Shown here in pieces: positions 8,588 through 18,064 of a DNA stretch of 38,437 bases (position 1 is the stretch's first letter; the number at the start of each line of letters is the position of its first letter). Location: assembly GCA_030431695.1 (NCBI GenBank), contig JAUIIU010000025.1, forward strand, positions 1-38,437. Reading direction: 5' to 3'. The translations under genes and the position numbers were made by a program. The notes under the pieces were generated by a model. It did no database searches and had not been told where the DNA came from. It saw nothing but the letters and a program-made list of their open reading frames with translations. The stretch is from Bacteroidia bacterium (GTDB taxonomy: Bacteria > Bacteroidota > Bacteroidia > Flavobacteriales > Flavobacteriaceae).

Positions 8588-10525
8588 ATGAAAAAAGTAC
8601 TGTTGTTGGCATGCCTTATTTCTTTCCTGGCGTGCAAGGATTCAACTGAAAAAGACACAGCTATGGCTGTTGAGCCGCCACCGACGATCTCGGTGGAGGA
8701 TTTTATGAAAAATTCGGAACAGAGCCGGTTCCGCCTATCCCCGGACGGCTCGCATCTTGCCTACCTGGCACCGTATGAGTCCAGGATGAATATTCATGTG
8801 CGTAAGGTGGATTCGGAAGAAGTTACGCGAATAACAAGCGTCACCGACAGAGATATCAATGGTTATTTCTGGGCGAGCAATGACCGACTGGTCTTCATCA
8901 AAGATGAAGGCGGGAATGAAAACTTCCACCTGTTCTCGGTTAGCAAGGACGGTGCCGATGAAGTGGACCTTACTCCTTTCGAAGGTGTTAGAGCAGAGAT
9001 CATCGATGATCTTCAGAATCAACCCGAAGAAATGATCATCGGACTTAACAACCGTATTCCGCAGATCTTCGACCCCTATCGTATAAATATCAGTACGGGA
9101 GAAATGAAATTGATCTATGAGAACCCTGGCGATATAACCGGCTGGGGAACGGATCACGATGGAAAGCTTAGACTGGCCTACAAAACCAACGGTGTGGATA
9201 CCAGCATCTTGTACCGCGATTCGGAGGAGGATGATTTTGCTGAAGTGATCACTCTGAACTTCAAGGAAACCCTTGCGCCGCAATTTTTCGATTTCGACAA
9301 CGGAAGTGTTGTATACGCGATCTCGGACCTGGGTCGAGACAAAGCCGCAGCCGTGAAATACGACCTCAAGGAGAATAAGGAGATCGAAGAGATCTACGCC
9401 AACGATGAAGTTGATGTGGATTACGTGGCATATTCCGATCACCGTAAGGTATTAACGGCCATTGGGTATACCAGGGCGAAACACGAGCGTAAATTTCTCG
9501 ACCCTAAATCGGAAGCCATCTTTAACAAATTCACTGAAGAGATCGGTGCTGAAAACGAATATTACATTTCCTCTGCGAGCAAAACAGAAGACAAGTTAAT
9601 CATCTACAAAGCCGACGATAAATCGCGAGGCACCTATTATTTCTACGATGATGCCACCGGCAGCATAGATAAAGTTGCCGATCTGAGCCCATGGCTCAAC
9701 CCTGAGCATATGGCACCTATGAAACCGATCAGCTATACCAGTCGGGACGGTTTGACCATTCACGGGTACCTGACCTTACCCCTGGGTGTTGAACCAAAGA
9801 ACCTTCCTGTGGTGATCAATCCACACGGAGGACCGTGGGCCAGGGATAACTGGGGCTATAACCCAGAAGTTCAGTTACTGGCAAACAGGGGCTACGCAGT
9901 TTTACAAATGAATTTCAGGGGATCAACCGGATATGGAAAGGAATTCTGGCAGAAGTCCTTCAAACAATGGGGACAGACGATGCAGAACGACGTTTCCGAC
10001 GGAGTTAAATGGCTGATCGAACAAGGCATTGCCGATCCGGATCGCGTGGCGATCTACGGAGGAAGTTATGGCGGTTATGCTACTTTGGCCGGTATCACCA
10101 ACACACCCGACCTCTATGCAGCTGCTGTAGACTATGTGGGTGTTTCCAACCTTTTCACTTTTATGGAAACAATCCCACCATACTGGGAGCCGTATAAGAA
10201 GATGCTATACGAAATGGTAGGGGATCCGAGTACCCAGGACAGCATCATGATGAAGGCGAACAGTCCTGTTTTCCACGTCGATAAGATTAAGGCATCTCTA
10301 TTCGTGGCACAGGGTGCTAACGACCCAAGAGTTGTACAGGCTGAGTCGGACCAGATGGTCGCAGCTTTGGAAAATCGAGGGATCAACGTACAGTATATGC
10401 TGAAAATGGATGAAGGTCATGGTTTCAGAAATGAAGAAAACCGATTCGATTTCTACAACGCCATGGTTCAATTCCTGGATGAGAACATGAAAGAGGAAGA
10501 AGAACTGGAAGAGGTCAAGACCTGA
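8588..10525 (+). CDS. S9 family (prolyl oligopeptidase-like) peptidase, probable lipoprotein
   Basis: A 645-residue serine peptidase of the S9 (acylaminoacyl/dipeptidyl peptidase-like) family. It has a short signal sequence ending in a lipobox-like FLAC (C16), an N-terminal beta-propeller (about 40-400, with repeated blades such as RLSPDGSHLAYLAP) and a C-terminal alpha/beta hydrolase. The catalytic triad is visible: S493 in GGSYGGYA, D579 in GANDPRV, H611 in DEGHGF. It probably sits in the periplasm or on the outer membrane and degrades peptides. The frame is open from 8495, but the ATG at 8588 is the only one that gives a proper signal peptide. A strong hairpin terminator follows. Confidence 0.93.
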   Translation: MKKVLLLACLISFLACKDSTEKDTAMAVEPPPTISVEDFMKNSEQSRFRLSPDGSHLAYLAPYESRMNIHVRKVDSEEVTRITSVTDRDINGYFWASNDRLVFIKDEGGNENFHLFSVSKDGADEVDLTPFEGVRAEIIDDLQNQPEEMIIGLNNRIPQIFDPYRINISTGEMKLIYENPGDITGWGTDHDGKLRLAYKTNGVDTSILYRDSEEDDFAEVITLNFKETLAPQFFDFDNGSVVYAISDLGRDKAAAVKYDLKENKEIEEIYANDEVDVDYVAYSDHRKVLTAIGYTRAKHERKFLDPKSEAIFNKFTEEIGAENEYYISSASKTEDKLIIYKADDKSRGTYYFYDDATGSIDKVADLSPWLNPEHMAPMKPISYTSRDGLTIHGYLTLPLGVEPKNLPVVINPHGGPWARDNWGYNPEVQLLANRGYAVLQMNFRGSTGYGKEFWQKSFKQWGQTMQNDVSDGVKWLIEQGIADPDRVAIYGGSYGGYATLAGITNTPDLYAAAVDYVGVSNLFTFMETIPPYWEPYKKMLYEMVGDPSTQDSIMMKANSPVFHVDKIKASLFVAQGANDPRVVQAESDQMVAALENRGINVQYMLKMDEGHGFRNEENRFDFYNAMVQFLDENMKEEEELEEVKT

Positions 10526-10543
10526 TCAGAATCTAAAATAAAG

Positions 10544-10571
10544 AAAAAGGGCTCGATGTGAGCCCTTTTTT
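10544..10571. terminator. bidirectional intrinsic terminator
   Basis: A perfect 11-bp stem (AAAAAGGGCTC at 10544-10554 with GAGCCCTTTTT at 10560-10570) around a GATGT loop. The A and T runs let it end transcripts of both the S9 peptidase gene (rightward) and sucD (leftward). Confidence 0.92.
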
Positions 10572-10589
10572 ATTTTTTGTATGAAATGG

Positions 10590-11462
10590 TTACGCGAGCA
10601 CTTCAGCAACACGCTTACCAATCTCGGCAGGCGAATCCACAACGTGAATCCCACATTCCCTCATGATCTTCTTTTTGGCCTGGGCAGTATCGTCACTACC
10701 ACCAACAATTGCTCCGGCATGACCCATAGTTCGTCCCGCCGGGGCTGTTTCTCCCGCGATGAAACCAACAATAGGCTTCTTACTTCCACTGTTCTTGTAC
10801 CATTGTGCAGCATCGGCTTCCAGTTGTCCGCCGATCTCACCGATCATAACCACAGCTTCAGTCTCATCGTCGTTGATGAGAAGTTCCACCGCTTCTTTTG
10901 TAGTTGTTCCAATGATAGGATCACCTCCGATACCAATGGCTGTTGTTATCCCAAGTCCCTGTCGAACCACCTGGTCGGCAGCTTCATAGGTAAGTGTTCC
11001 GGATTTTGAAACGATTCCCACTCTACCCTTTTTGAAGACAAAACCAGGCATGATACCAACTTTGGCTTCTTCGGGAGTGATGACCCCGGGGCAATTTGGC
11101 CCTACGAGACGGCAATCACGATCCTTTAAATAAGCACTGGCTGTGATCATATCCGCAACAGGAATTCCTTCAGTAATCGTAATGATAACTTTGATCCCAG
11201 CATCCGCAGCTTCCATAATGGCATCTGCTGCAAAAGCTGGAGGAACAAAAATGATGGAAACATTTGCCTCGGTCGCTTTTACAGCTTCTTCCACTGTATT
11301 GAAAACGGGCTTATCGAGGTGTGACTGACCACCTTTGCCCGGGGTCACACCGCCTACGACATTGGTACCGTATTCGATCATCTGGCCGGCGTGAAAGGTA
11401 CCTTCACTCCCTGTAAATCCTTGTACTATTATTTTTGAATCCTTGTTAACTAAAACACTCAT
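10590..11462 (-). CDS. sucD: succinate-CoA ligase subunit alpha
   Basis: A 290-residue alpha subunit of succinyl-CoA synthetase, which makes ATP or GTP from succinyl-CoA in the citric acid cycle. The CoA-binding N-terminal domain shows QGFTGSEGTFHAGQMIEYGT and GGVTPGKGG, and the phosphorylated active-site histidine is H248 in GRTMGHAGAIVGG. Length is standard. The beta subunit gene sucC is not nearby; separated sucC and sucD are common in Bacteroidota. It has its own promoter box just upstream, so it is not simply the last gene of the lipid A cluster. Confidence 0.97.
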   Translation of the reverse strand: MSVLVNKDSKIIVQGFTGSEGTFHAGQMIEYGTNVVGGVTPGKGGQSHLDKPVFNTVEEAVKATEANVSIIFVPPAFAADAIMEAADAGIKVIITITEGIPVADMITASAYLKDRDCRLVGPNCPGVITPEEAKVGIMPGFVFKKGRVGIVSKSGTLTYEAADQVVRQGLGITTAIGIGGDPIIGTTTKEAVELLINDDETEAVVMIGEIGGQLEADAAQWYKNSGSKKPIVGFIAGETAPAGRTMGHAGAIVGGSDDTAQAKKKIMRECGIHVVDSPAEIGKRVAEVLA

Positions 11463-11497
11463 GGAACAATTGAAGTTTTGTATGAATAAATGTGGTG

Positions 11498-11505
11498 CAA
11501 AGATA
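11498..11505 (-). promoter_or_regulatory. -7 promoter box of sucD
   Basis: Exact TAnnTTTG (TATCTTTG) on the reverse strand; transcription would start near 11491, about 29 bases before the sucD ATG. No clear -33 TTG is visible. Confidence 0.55.
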
Positions 11506-11533
11506 TTTCTTTGCTTCGGTTTATGAAAGAAAT

Positions 11534-11941
11534 TTAAACCTTAACTCGGTGATAAGACTCGTTTGTATCGTCTTTATCTGTAACCGGCTGGCTCACCTGG
11601 TATCCGCGGTACATTTGGCCATCCTTGATCTCCCAAATAGCAATAAAATGAGCGATGCCCAGTTCTTCGTCCGGGTTTTCCATGGTACGGATGTAGTATT
11701 TGTACCGAATGGTGATATGATTGTCGTCCTGCAGCAAATGACTCACCTCTATCCGCAGGTCGTGGTACGACCGTCTTACTTCAGCAAAGAATTCTTCGAG
11801 GTCATCGTAATGCATGATGCTGAGACCGTCGGCACTGTTCCAGATCAGGACCACATCCTTATGCATAAATCGCTCCATAACGGATGTATCATGGATGATA
11901 TCCGATCTGTAAAAGTTCCTAACGACTTCTTTCGCATTCAT
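11534..11941 (-). CDS. SnoaL-like / NTF2-fold protein
   Basis: A 135-residue protein with the pattern of the NTF2-like alpha+beta cone: N-terminal helices (MNAKEVVRNFYRSDIIHDTSVMERFMHKDVVLIWNSADG), a middle helix (YDDLEEFFAEVRRSYHDLRIEV) and alternating strands (HITIRYKYYIRTM, IAHFIAIWEIKDGQMYRGYQVSQP). Members include ketosteroid isomerase-like enzymes and many ligand-binding proteins; no substrate can be assigned. It lies one base after the second lpxD-like gene, at the end of the lipid A operon, so it is probably translated from the same message. No signal peptide, so cytoplasmic. Confidence 0.8.
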   Translation of the reverse strand: MNAKEVVRNFYRSDIIHDTSVMERFMHKDVVLIWNSADGLSIMHYDDLEEFFAEVRRSYHDLRIEVSHLLQDDNHITIRYKYYIRTMENPDEELGIAHFIAIWEIKDGQMYRGYQVSQPVTDKDDTNESYHRVKV

Positions 11942-11942
11942 G

Positions 11943-12881
11943 CTATTCTATTTTGTCAAGTTTGTCAATGATGTCCGGGATCAGCCTGATGGACGCGATC
12001 TCCTTGTATTTTTTTCTGAATTCATCCGCAGGAGTTCCGAAGTACGATTTATGCCCGGGGAGTGACTTGCTCACCCCGCTTTGTGCCGAGATCACTGCCT
12101 TTTCGCCAATAGTGATACCGCTGGTTATTCCCACCTGTCCCCAGATCGTGACGAAATCCTCGATGAGCACACAGCCGGCTATCCCTACCTGGGATGCGAT
12201 CAGGCATCGTTTCCCAATCACCGAATCATGACCTACATGTACCTGGTTGTCCAGCTTGGTACCTTCCCCGATAATAGTAGAAGCACTCACTCCCCTGTCG
12301 ATGGTACACAAGGCACCAATATCCACATTGTCCTTAATAACAACGTTTCCACCGCTTACCAGCTTGTCGTAATAATCCGGACGATTTTTATAATAAAAGG
12401 CATCCGCCCCCAGCACGGTTCCCGAATGTATGGTCACATTGTTTCCGATCACCGTATTGTCGTAAATGGTTACATTGGAATGGATCACGCAGTCGTTTCC
12501 GATCTGTACATTATTACCAACAAATACGTTGGGTTGAATGATGGTGTGCCGTCCGATGGTAGCACTTTCGGCGATCACAGCTGTAGCCGGAACAAATGGA
12601 TTGAAATGGGTAGTAAGTTTATTGAAATCCCTGAAAGGATCCTCGGAGATCAGTAGAGCCTTACCTTTCGGGCAATCCACTTTCTTGTTGATCAATACAA
12701 TGGTGGCAGGAGACCGCAAGGCTTTGTCGTAGTATTTCGGGTGATCCACAAATACGATGTCACCCGGCTGTACGACGTGGATTTCATTCATCCCAAGAAC
12801 CGGGAAGCCTGAATCCCCCACATATTCGCAATCCAGGATACGGGCAATTCCTTCGAGAGTTTGTGGGGTTTTGAATTTCAT
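11943..12881 (-). CDS. LpxD-like acyltransferase, second copy
   Basis: A 312-residue left-handed beta-helix acyltransferase built of hexapeptide repeats (about residues 100-270, for example VGNNVQIGNDCVIHSNVTIYDN). It resembles LpxD, which N-acylates UDP-3-O-acylglucosamine in lipid A synthesis, and keeps the catalytic histidine region as DNQVHVGHDSVIG (H218). It differs from the operon's other LpxD (15660-16682): the canonical GADGFGF motif is GADAFYYKNR here, and the N-terminal uridine-binding domain is strongly diverged. Such second copies are widespread in Bacteroidota. It may use another acyl chain or another acceptor sugar. It lies 6 bases after efp. Confidence 0.85.
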   Translation of the reverse strand: MKFKTPQTLEGIARILDCEYVGDSGFPVLGMNEIHVVQPGDIVFVDHPKYYDKALRSPATIVLINKKVDCPKGKALLISEDPFRDFNKLTTHFNPFVPATAVIAESATIGRHTIIQPNVFVGNNVQIGNDCVIHSNVTIYDNTVIGNNVTIHSGTVLGADAFYYKNRPDYYDKLVSGGNVVIKDNVDIGALCTIDRGVSASTIIGEGTKLDNQVHVGHDSVIGKRCLIASQVGIAGCVLIEDFVTIWGQVGITSGITIGEKAVISAQSGVSKSLPGHKSYFGTPADEFRKKYKEIASIRLIPDIIDKLDKIE

Positions 12882-12887
12882 ATTGAA

Positions 12888-13454
12888 TTATTCCTTAATC
12901 CTTTCCTGGTACTGACCTTTATCTGTGTCAATTCTAATCTTATCACCTTCGTTGATGAATAAAGGTACATTAATTTTCGCACCTGTCTCTACTGTTGCCG
13001 GTTTTGTAGCATTGGTTGCTGTATTTCCCTTCACACCAGGTTCTGTTTCAGTTACCTCAAGGATCACATGAGCAGGCATTTCAACTGAAAGCGGCATATT
13101 GTCCTCGGTATTGATGATCACAGTAACAACCTCACCTTCCTTCATGAGTTCCGGTGTGTCCAGGGCATCAACCTGCAGTTGGATCTGAGAATAATCCTCT
13201 GTATTCATGAAGTGATAGGTGGTTCCTTCACTGTACAGGTATTGAAATTTATGCGTTTCCACACGCACATCCTCAATCTTGTGACCTGCTGAAAATGTGT
13301 TGTCAATAACCTTACCGGTCGTTACACTTTTAAGTTTGGTACGCACGAAAGCCGGGCCTTTACCCGGTTTCACGTGCAGGAATTCAATGATCTTGAAAAT
13401 ATCGTTGTTGTACTTAATGCACAATCCTTTTCTAATATCTGAAGTATTTGCCAT
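12888..13454 (-). CDS. efp: elongation factor P
   Basis: A 188-residue three-domain EF-P, which enters the ribosomal E site and relieves stalling at consecutive prolines. The N-terminal KOW-like domain carries the loop HVKPGKGPAFVRTKLK, with the usually modified lysine at K32. No EpmA/EpmB modification genes are in the window. The C-terminal OB domain (GVKGNTATNATKPATVETGAKINVPLFINEGDKIRIDT) is standard. Its place between lpxA and the second lpxD-like gene is typical of flavobacterial genomes. Confidence 0.97.
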   Translation of the reverse strand: MANTSDIRKGLCIKYNNDIFKIIEFLHVKPGKGPAFVRTKLKSVTTGKVIDNTFSAGHKIEDVRVETHKFQYLYSEGTTYHFMNTEDYSQIQLQVDALDTPELMKEGEVVTVIINTEDNMPLSVEMPAHVILEVTETEPGVKGNTATNATKPATVETGAKINVPLFINEGDKIRIDTDKGQYQERIKE

Positions 13455-13470
13455 GGGTATGTTTTCTGAA

Positions 13471-14256
13471 TTAATTTGAGCTGAAGTACCCTTTCATAAT
13501 TCCGCGTTTGGAGTTCCTGATGAATTGAAGAATCTCGTCGCGTTCGGGTGTAGCTTCCATTTCGGCTTCGATGATCTCGGCAGCCTGGGTTGTATTATAA
13601 TTTTTCTGGTACAGGATCCTGTATATATTCTGGATCTCACGAATTTTTTCGGGACTGAATCCCCTGCGTCTCAATCCAATCGAATTGATTCCAACGTAGG
13701 AAAGCGGTTCACGAGCTCCCTTTACATACGGAGGAACATCTTTCCTCACTAGCGATCCACCGGTCACAAAAGCGTGATTCCCTATCATGCAAAACTGGTG
13801 AACAGCAGTCATTCCCGCTAGTACCACATAGTCCCCTACCGTGATATGACCAGCAAGTGTGCTGTTGTTAGAGAAAATACAGTTATCCCCAACGATACAG
13901 TCGTGTGCAATATGACAGTACGCCATGATCCAGCAGTTCTTACCAACCACCGTTTTTCCTCTATCCACGGTTCCACGATTTATGGTCACATACTCACGGA
14001 TCGTCGTACCGTCGCCAATTTCAGCCGTCGTATCTTCGTCGTTGAATTTGAGGTCCTGGGGGATCGCACTGATTACCGCACCAGGAAAAATATTACAGTT
14101 CTTCCCTATCCGGGCACCTTCCATAATAGTAACATTGGATCCAATCCAGGTTCCTTCACCAATAACCACGTTGTTGTGGATGGTCGTAAAAGGTTCGATC
14201 ACCACATTTTTCGCGATCTTCGCGCCGGGATGCACATAGGCTAATGGCTGATTCAT
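13471..14256 (-). CDS. lpxA: acyl-ACP:UDP-N-acetylglucosamine O-acyltransferase
   Basis: A 261-residue trimeric hexapeptide-repeat enzyme that transfers a 3-hydroxyacyl chain to UDP-GlcNAc, the first step of lipid A synthesis. Visible family motifs are VHPGAKIAKNVVIEPF, PQDLKF, TINRGTV, and the catalytic-histidine segment AYCHIAHDC (H118, equivalent to the E. coli catalytic His). The C-terminal helical domain (GLRRRGFSPEKIREIQNIYRILY) is complete. The gene begins immediately after the lpxC-fabZ stop with no spacer, so translation is coupled. Confidence 0.97.
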   Translation of the reverse strand: MNQPLAYVHPGAKIAKNVVIEPFTTIHNNVVIGEGTWIGSNVTIMEGARIGKNCNIFPGAVISAIPQDLKFNDEDTTAEIGDGTTIREYVTINRGTVDRGKTVVGKNCWIMAYCHIAHDCIVGDNCIFSNNSTLAGHITVGDYVVLAGMTAVHQFCMIGNHAFVTGGSLVRKDVPPYVKGAREPLSYVGINSIGLRRRGFSPEKIREIQNIYRILYQKNYNTTQAAEIIEAEMEATPERDEILQFIRNSKRGIMKGYFSSN

Positions 14257-15663
14257 TTAGTTGTTTTTTGTTTTTACAATTTGTGCCATCAATTCGGCTT
14301 CTGTTACAAGCTTACCATTTGCATAGGCATTACCACTCATGTGCACGATTCCTCTGCGAATAGGAGTGATCAATTCAAGCTTGAAGATAAGGGTATCGCC
14401 GGGATTTACCTGTTGTTTGAATTTCACGTTGTTGATCTTCATAAAAAAGGTCAGGTAATTCTCCGGGTCGGGAACTGTGCTGAGGGCCAGTATGCCCCCT
14501 GTCTGTGCCATAGCCTCAACGATAAGAACCCCCGGCATTACAGGTGCGCCCGGGAAATGTCCAACAAAGAACGGTTCGTTCATCGTAACATTCTTCAAAC
14601 CGATTACATGCGTATCGGAAAGCTCAAGGATCTTATCCACCAGCAGAAAGGGTGGCCGGTGCGGAAGCATAGCCATGATCTGGTTGACATCCTTAACGGG
14701 CTCCTTATTAATATCAAATACGGGAACCTTATTCCTTTTCTCGATCTTGATTATTTTGGAAAGTTTCTTAGCAAATTGAGTGTTTACATGGTGGCCCGGC
14801 TTATTTGCAATGACCTTACCTTTGATTCGGGTACCCACCAGGGCCAGATCACCCACAACGTCCAGAAGTTTATGTCTGGCGGCTTCATTAGGATAATGAA
14901 GTGTTAGATTATCAAGGATACCATTCGGCTTCACTGAGATATTATCTTTTTTAAAAGCCTCACGGAGTTTTTCCATAGTCTTTGGAGACAACTCCTTGTC
15001 CACATAAACGATAGCGTTATTAAGATCACCACCCTTGATCAAACCGTGTTCCAGCAGCATTTCTATTTCGTGCAGGAAGCTAAAGGTACGTGCATCGGAG
15101 ATCTCCTCCTTGAAATCGGAAAGTTTCTTGAGGGAAGCATTCTGAGTCCCGAGCACCTTTGTTCCGAAGTCCACCATAGTGGTCACCTGGTATTCTTCTG
15201 AAGGAATAACGGTGATCTCACTACCCGATTCTTCATCGGTGTAAGAGATCACTTCTTTCACAACATATTCTTCACGAGGCACATCCTGTTCTACGATACC
15301 TGCTTTTTCAATGGCCTCAACAAAGAACTTTGACGAACCATCCATGATAGGAGGTTCCGAAGCATTCAGTTCGATAAGACAATTGTCGACTTCCATTCCC
15401 ACCAACGCAGCAAGAACATGCTCGGAAGTCTGGATCTTCACTCCGCGCTTTTCAAGATTTGTGCCGCGCTGTGTATTCACCACGTAATTCGCATCCGCCT
15501 CTATCACAGGGCTTCCTTCAAGGTCCACACGAACAAACGCGTAACCGTGATTCTCGGGCGCAGGCTTAAATGTAATGGTAACCTCTTTCCCGGTATGCAG
15601 CCCCACTCCCGTAAGGGATACCTCCTTACCAATGGTCCTTTGTCTTACCATACATTCTTTCAT
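14257..15663 (-). CDS. lpxC-fabZ: bifunctional LpxC-FabZ: UDP-3-O-acyl-GlcNAc deacetylase / 3-hydroxyacyl-ACP dehydratase
   Basis: A 468-residue natural fusion. Residues 5-315 are LpxC, the zinc deacetylase that commits sugar to lipid A; zinc ligands H82 (TSEHVLAAL), H264 and D268 ([11 protein letters not shown]) and the catalytic-side H291 are present. Residues ~325-468 are FabZ, the hot-dog dehydratase of fatty acid elongation, with catalytic H369 and E383 in [21 protein letters not shown]. The fusion places the two enzymes competing for 3-hydroxyacyl-ACP use on one chain, and is characteristic of the Bacteroidota/Chlorobi group. The start codon overlaps the lpxD stop by 4 bases. A start at M5 is also possible. 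Confidence 0.97.
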   Translation of the reverse strand: MKECMVRQRTIGKEVSLTGVGLHTGKEVTITFKPAPENHGYAFVRVDLEGSPVIEADANYVVNTQRGTNLEKRGVKIQTSEHVLAALVGMEVDNCLIELNASEPPIMDGSSKFFVEAIEKAGIVEQDVPREEYVVKEVISYTDEESGSEITVIPSEEYQVTTMVDFGTKVLGTQNASLKKLSDFKEEISDARTFSFLHEIEMLLEHGLIKGGDLNNAIVYVDKELSPKTMEKLREAFKKDNISVKPNGILDNLTLHYPNEAARHKLLDVVGDLALVGTRIKGKVIANKPGHHVNTQFAKKLSKIIKIEKRNKVPVFDINKEPVKDVNQIMAMLPHRPPFLLVDKILELSDTHVIGLKNVTMNEPFFVGHFPGAPVMPGVLIVEAMAQTGGILALSTVPDPENYLTFFMKINNVKFKQQVNPGDTLIFKLELITPIRRGIVHMSGNAYANGKLVTEAELMAQIVKTKNN

Positions 15664-16682
15664 TTATTCTGGTTTTTTTCCAAATTATTGATTCGCTCAA
15701 CGATCTTAGGAAGATTCTTGAAGTGCACATAGCTCTTGTTATAATCCCCGTATTTCAGGGCCGGTGATCCCTGCAGAACTTCGTCATCCTTGACATTTCT
15801 ACCTATACCACTTTGCGCCTGAATACGCACATTGTTACCAATGGTGAGATGCCCTACGATACCAACCTGGCCACCTATCATACAATTTCTGCCTATTTTG
15901 GTGGATCCGGCAATTCCCGTCTGGGCTGCGATTACAGTATTTTCGCCGATCTCAACATTATGAGCTATCTGGATCTGGTTATCCAGCTTCACACCTTTTC
16001 GTATTACAGTTGAACCGAGCGTTGCCCTGTCTATGGTCGTTCCGGCTCCAACATCAACATTATCCTCTATGATCACATTCCCAGTTTGCGGAACCTTCGA
16101 ATATTCACCCTGCTCGTTGGGTGTAAAACCAAATCCATCAGCTCCAACAATGGCCCCGCTGTGTATCACGCAGTTGCTCCCGATAATGGTTTCAGAATAG
16201 ATCTTTGCACCTGCGAAGACTGTTACATTATCTCCGATCACCACATTATCACCGATATATACATTTGGATAGATCTTCGCATTGTTACCTATACTAACAT
16301 TCTCTCCGACGTATGAAAATGCACCCAGGTAGAGGTTATCGCCCATCTCTGAGGTATCCGAAATATAGACCGGCTGTTCGATACCGGATTTGTTCATTTT
16401 CACCTGGTTGTAATATTCCAGTAATTGAGAAAAGGCCTTATAGGCGTCTTCTACCCTGATCAGTGTAGTGGACAGTTTATTTTCGGCCACAAAATCCTTG
16501 TCGACAATGGTCACGGAAGCCGCGGTTGTGTAGATAAAATGGGTGTACTTCGGGTTTGCCAGAAAAGTCAGTGAACCTTCCGAACCTTCCTCAATTTTAG
16601 CAAGTTTCGATACTTCCACATCTGCGTTTCCTTCCACTTCCCCGTTAAGTATCCCCGCAATCTGGGTGGCTGTAAATTTCAT
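15660..16682 (-). CDS. lpxD: UDP-3-O-acylglucosamine N-acyltransferase
   Basis: A 340-residue LpxD that adds the second 3-hydroxyacyl chain to the sugar in lipid A synthesis. The N-terminal uridine-binding domain spans about 1-100 ([23 protein letters not shown] is the typical 'FL.NPKY' strand), and the hexapeptide beta-helix follows from ~105. The GADGFGF motif (180-186) and the catalytic H241 in [13 protein letters not shown] are canonical, which marks this copy as the housekeeping one. It begins the tight part of the cluster, 35 bases after the HD-domain gene, with its own -7 box in that gap. Confidence 0.97.
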   Translation of the reverse strand: MKFTATQIAGILNGEVEGNADVEVSKLAKIEEGSEGSLTFLANPKYTHFIYTTAASVTIVDKDFVAENKLSTTLIRVEDAYKAFSQLLEYYNQVKMNKSGIEQPVYISDTSEMGDNLYLGAFSYVGENVSIGNNAKIYPNVYIGDNVVIGDNVTVFAGAKIYSETIIGSNCVIHSGAIVGADGFGFTPNEQGEYSKVPQTGNVIIEDNVDVGAGTTIDRATLGSTVIRKGVKLDNQIQIAHNVEIGENTVIAAQTGIAGSTKIGRNCMIGGQVGIVGHLTIGNNVRIQAQSGIGRNVKDDEVLQGSPALKYGDYNKSYVHFKNLPKIVERINNLEKNQNK

Positions 16683-16700
16683 TTGTAGGATTCAGTGTTG

Positions 16701-16708
16701 CAAAAATA
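16701..16708 (-). promoter_or_regulatory. -7 promoter box of the lpxD operon
   Basis: Exact TAnnTTTG (TATTTTTG) on the reverse strand in the 35-base gap after the HD-domain gene; the predicted start near 16694 leaves a leader of about 12 bases before lpxD. Confidence 0.5.
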
Positions 16709-16717
16709 GAAAAAAGA

Positions 16718-17947
16718 TTAGTAATCGGATTTGGGATAACACATATAGTATTTGGTCACTTCTTCTGCAAGCGCTTTTAAATTCAGTTGGTCGCTGGCCG
16801 TAGCCACATCCACTATTTTTCCTTGCGTCGTCAGCAGGTTAATAGTGTCTTTTTCCATACTATACGCCTGGTTACTAATATGACCCCTAAAAACGAAATA
16901 GGTTGCTTCGTGAGTAGAAATATCGTACTTCTTTTGAAGTTTTTCGATCTTCTTCTGCATTTTTTCTTCTGAAAAGGGTTCATTCTGAAGTTTGATCTTC
17001 AGCAGTTGTCGGTCGATAAGCATCTTGGAGATATTCTTCAGAACAAAATCCGAATGCACCATCCATTGCTTCATTGCCGAGATGATATCGTGGTCGTCCA
17101 AGCTCGAAAAGATCTCCAGGGTCTCCTCGTTAAATGAATCACTGTCGATATCCCTGTTAAGGAAATACACAAGGGGTCCGCTTCCCGGGAGTATTTCACC
17201 ATTTCTTGTAAGTTCCTTAGCTCTTGAAAGTAATTTCACAAGCAGTTGTTCGGCTACGAGCCCTGTTTTGTGAAGATAGACCTGCCAGTACATCAGGCGC
17301 CTGGCCACGATGAATTTTTCAACGGAATAGATGCCTTTTTCCTCCACCACCAGTGTATCGTCCTTTACGTTCAGCATGGCGATCAACCGGTCTGAGCTAA
17401 TCGCCCCTTCGGCCACCCCTGTGTAAAAGCTGTCGCGCTTCAGGTAATCCATGCGATCCATATCCAGCTGACTCGAGATCAGTTGGTGAAAGAAATTTCG
17501 GTGGTATTGATTCTTAAAAAGTTTGATTGCCAGGGAAAGCTGCCCGTCATATTCCTTGTTCAGCGCCTCCATGAAGAAGAGCGAGATCTGTTCGTGAGAA
17601 ACCCCTTCTACTATGCTGTGCTCCATAGCATGAGAGAAAGGCCCGTGGCCAATATCGTGCAGCAGGATGGCGATGTTCAGAGCTTCTTCTTCCTCTGTAG
17701 AAATTGAAACACCCTTTTTCCGAAGTACACTTACTGCCCTTCCCATCAAATGCAATGCCCCAAGCGCATGATGAAAACGAGTATGATGTGCGCCGGGGTA
17801 CACCAGGTAAGACATTCCCATCTGGCTGATTCGCCTCAATCGCTGGGAGTAGCGATGTTCTATCAAATTGTAGATTAATGGCCCCGGGATGGTAATAAAT
17901 CCGTATATCGGGTCGTTTACTATGGTGAGTTTGGTTGGATGCTTCAA
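16718..17947 (-). CDS. HD-domain phosphohydrolase
   Basis: A 409-residue HD-superfamily metal phosphohydrolase of the dGTPase/SAMHD1-like branch. The start MKHPTKLTIVNDPIYGFITIPG matches the family opening 'I.DP.YG.I.I'. Metal-binding residues are visible: H59 or H60 in TRFHHALG, the HD pair H97-D98 in LLHDIGHGPFSHAME, and the late Asp in SSQLDMDRMDYLKRD. Members hydrolyse dNTPs or other nucleotides, but the substrate here is not known. It precedes lpxD in the usual flavobacterial order and diverges from porX across 117 bases. Cytoplasmic, no signal peptide. Confidence 0.9.
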   Translation of the reverse strand: MKHPTKLTIVNDPIYGFITIPGPLIYNLIEHRYSQRLRRISQMGMSYLVYPGAHHTRFHHALGALHLMGRAVSVLRKKGVSISTEEEEALNIAILLHDIGHGPFSHAMEHSIVEGVSHEQISLFFMEALNKEYDGQLSLAIKLFKNQYHRNFFHQLISSQLDMDRMDYLKRDSFYTGVAEGAISSDRLIAMLNVKDDTLVVEEKGIYSVEKFIVARRLMYWQVYLHKTGLVAEQLLVKLLSRAKELTRNGEILPGSGPLVYFLNRDIDSDSFNEETLEIFSSLDDHDIISAMKQWMVHSDFVLKNISKMLIDRQLLKIKLQNEPFSEEKMQKKIEKLQKKYDISTHEATYFVFRGHISNQAYSMEKDTINLLTTQGKIVDVATASDQLNLKALAEEVTKYYMCYPKSDY

Positions 17948-17999
17948 ACTTTAACTTTTAATTAATAGGATCGACCACGTTTTTGAGTCACTTCGGAAT

Positions 18000-18007
18000 T
18001 AAATTTG
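18000..18007 (+). promoter_or_regulatory. -7 promoter box of porX
   Basis: Exact TAnnTTTG (TAAATTTG), with predicted transcription start near 18014 and a leader of about 50 bases to the porX ATG. A TTTG lies upstream at 17982-17985 but the 14-base spacing is short, so the -33 assignment is weak. Confidence 0.5.
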
Positions 18008-18064
18008 ATTCAGTGTTCCTACCGACTTCACGGCAGATCGAATTACAATAACAAATATACATAT

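Noticed and set aside
8735-9442. 235-codon open frame on the reverse strand inside the S9 peptidase gene
   Set aside because: It lies completely inside a gene with clear catalytic motifs and a propeller, and its translation shows no family pattern; a shadow frame.
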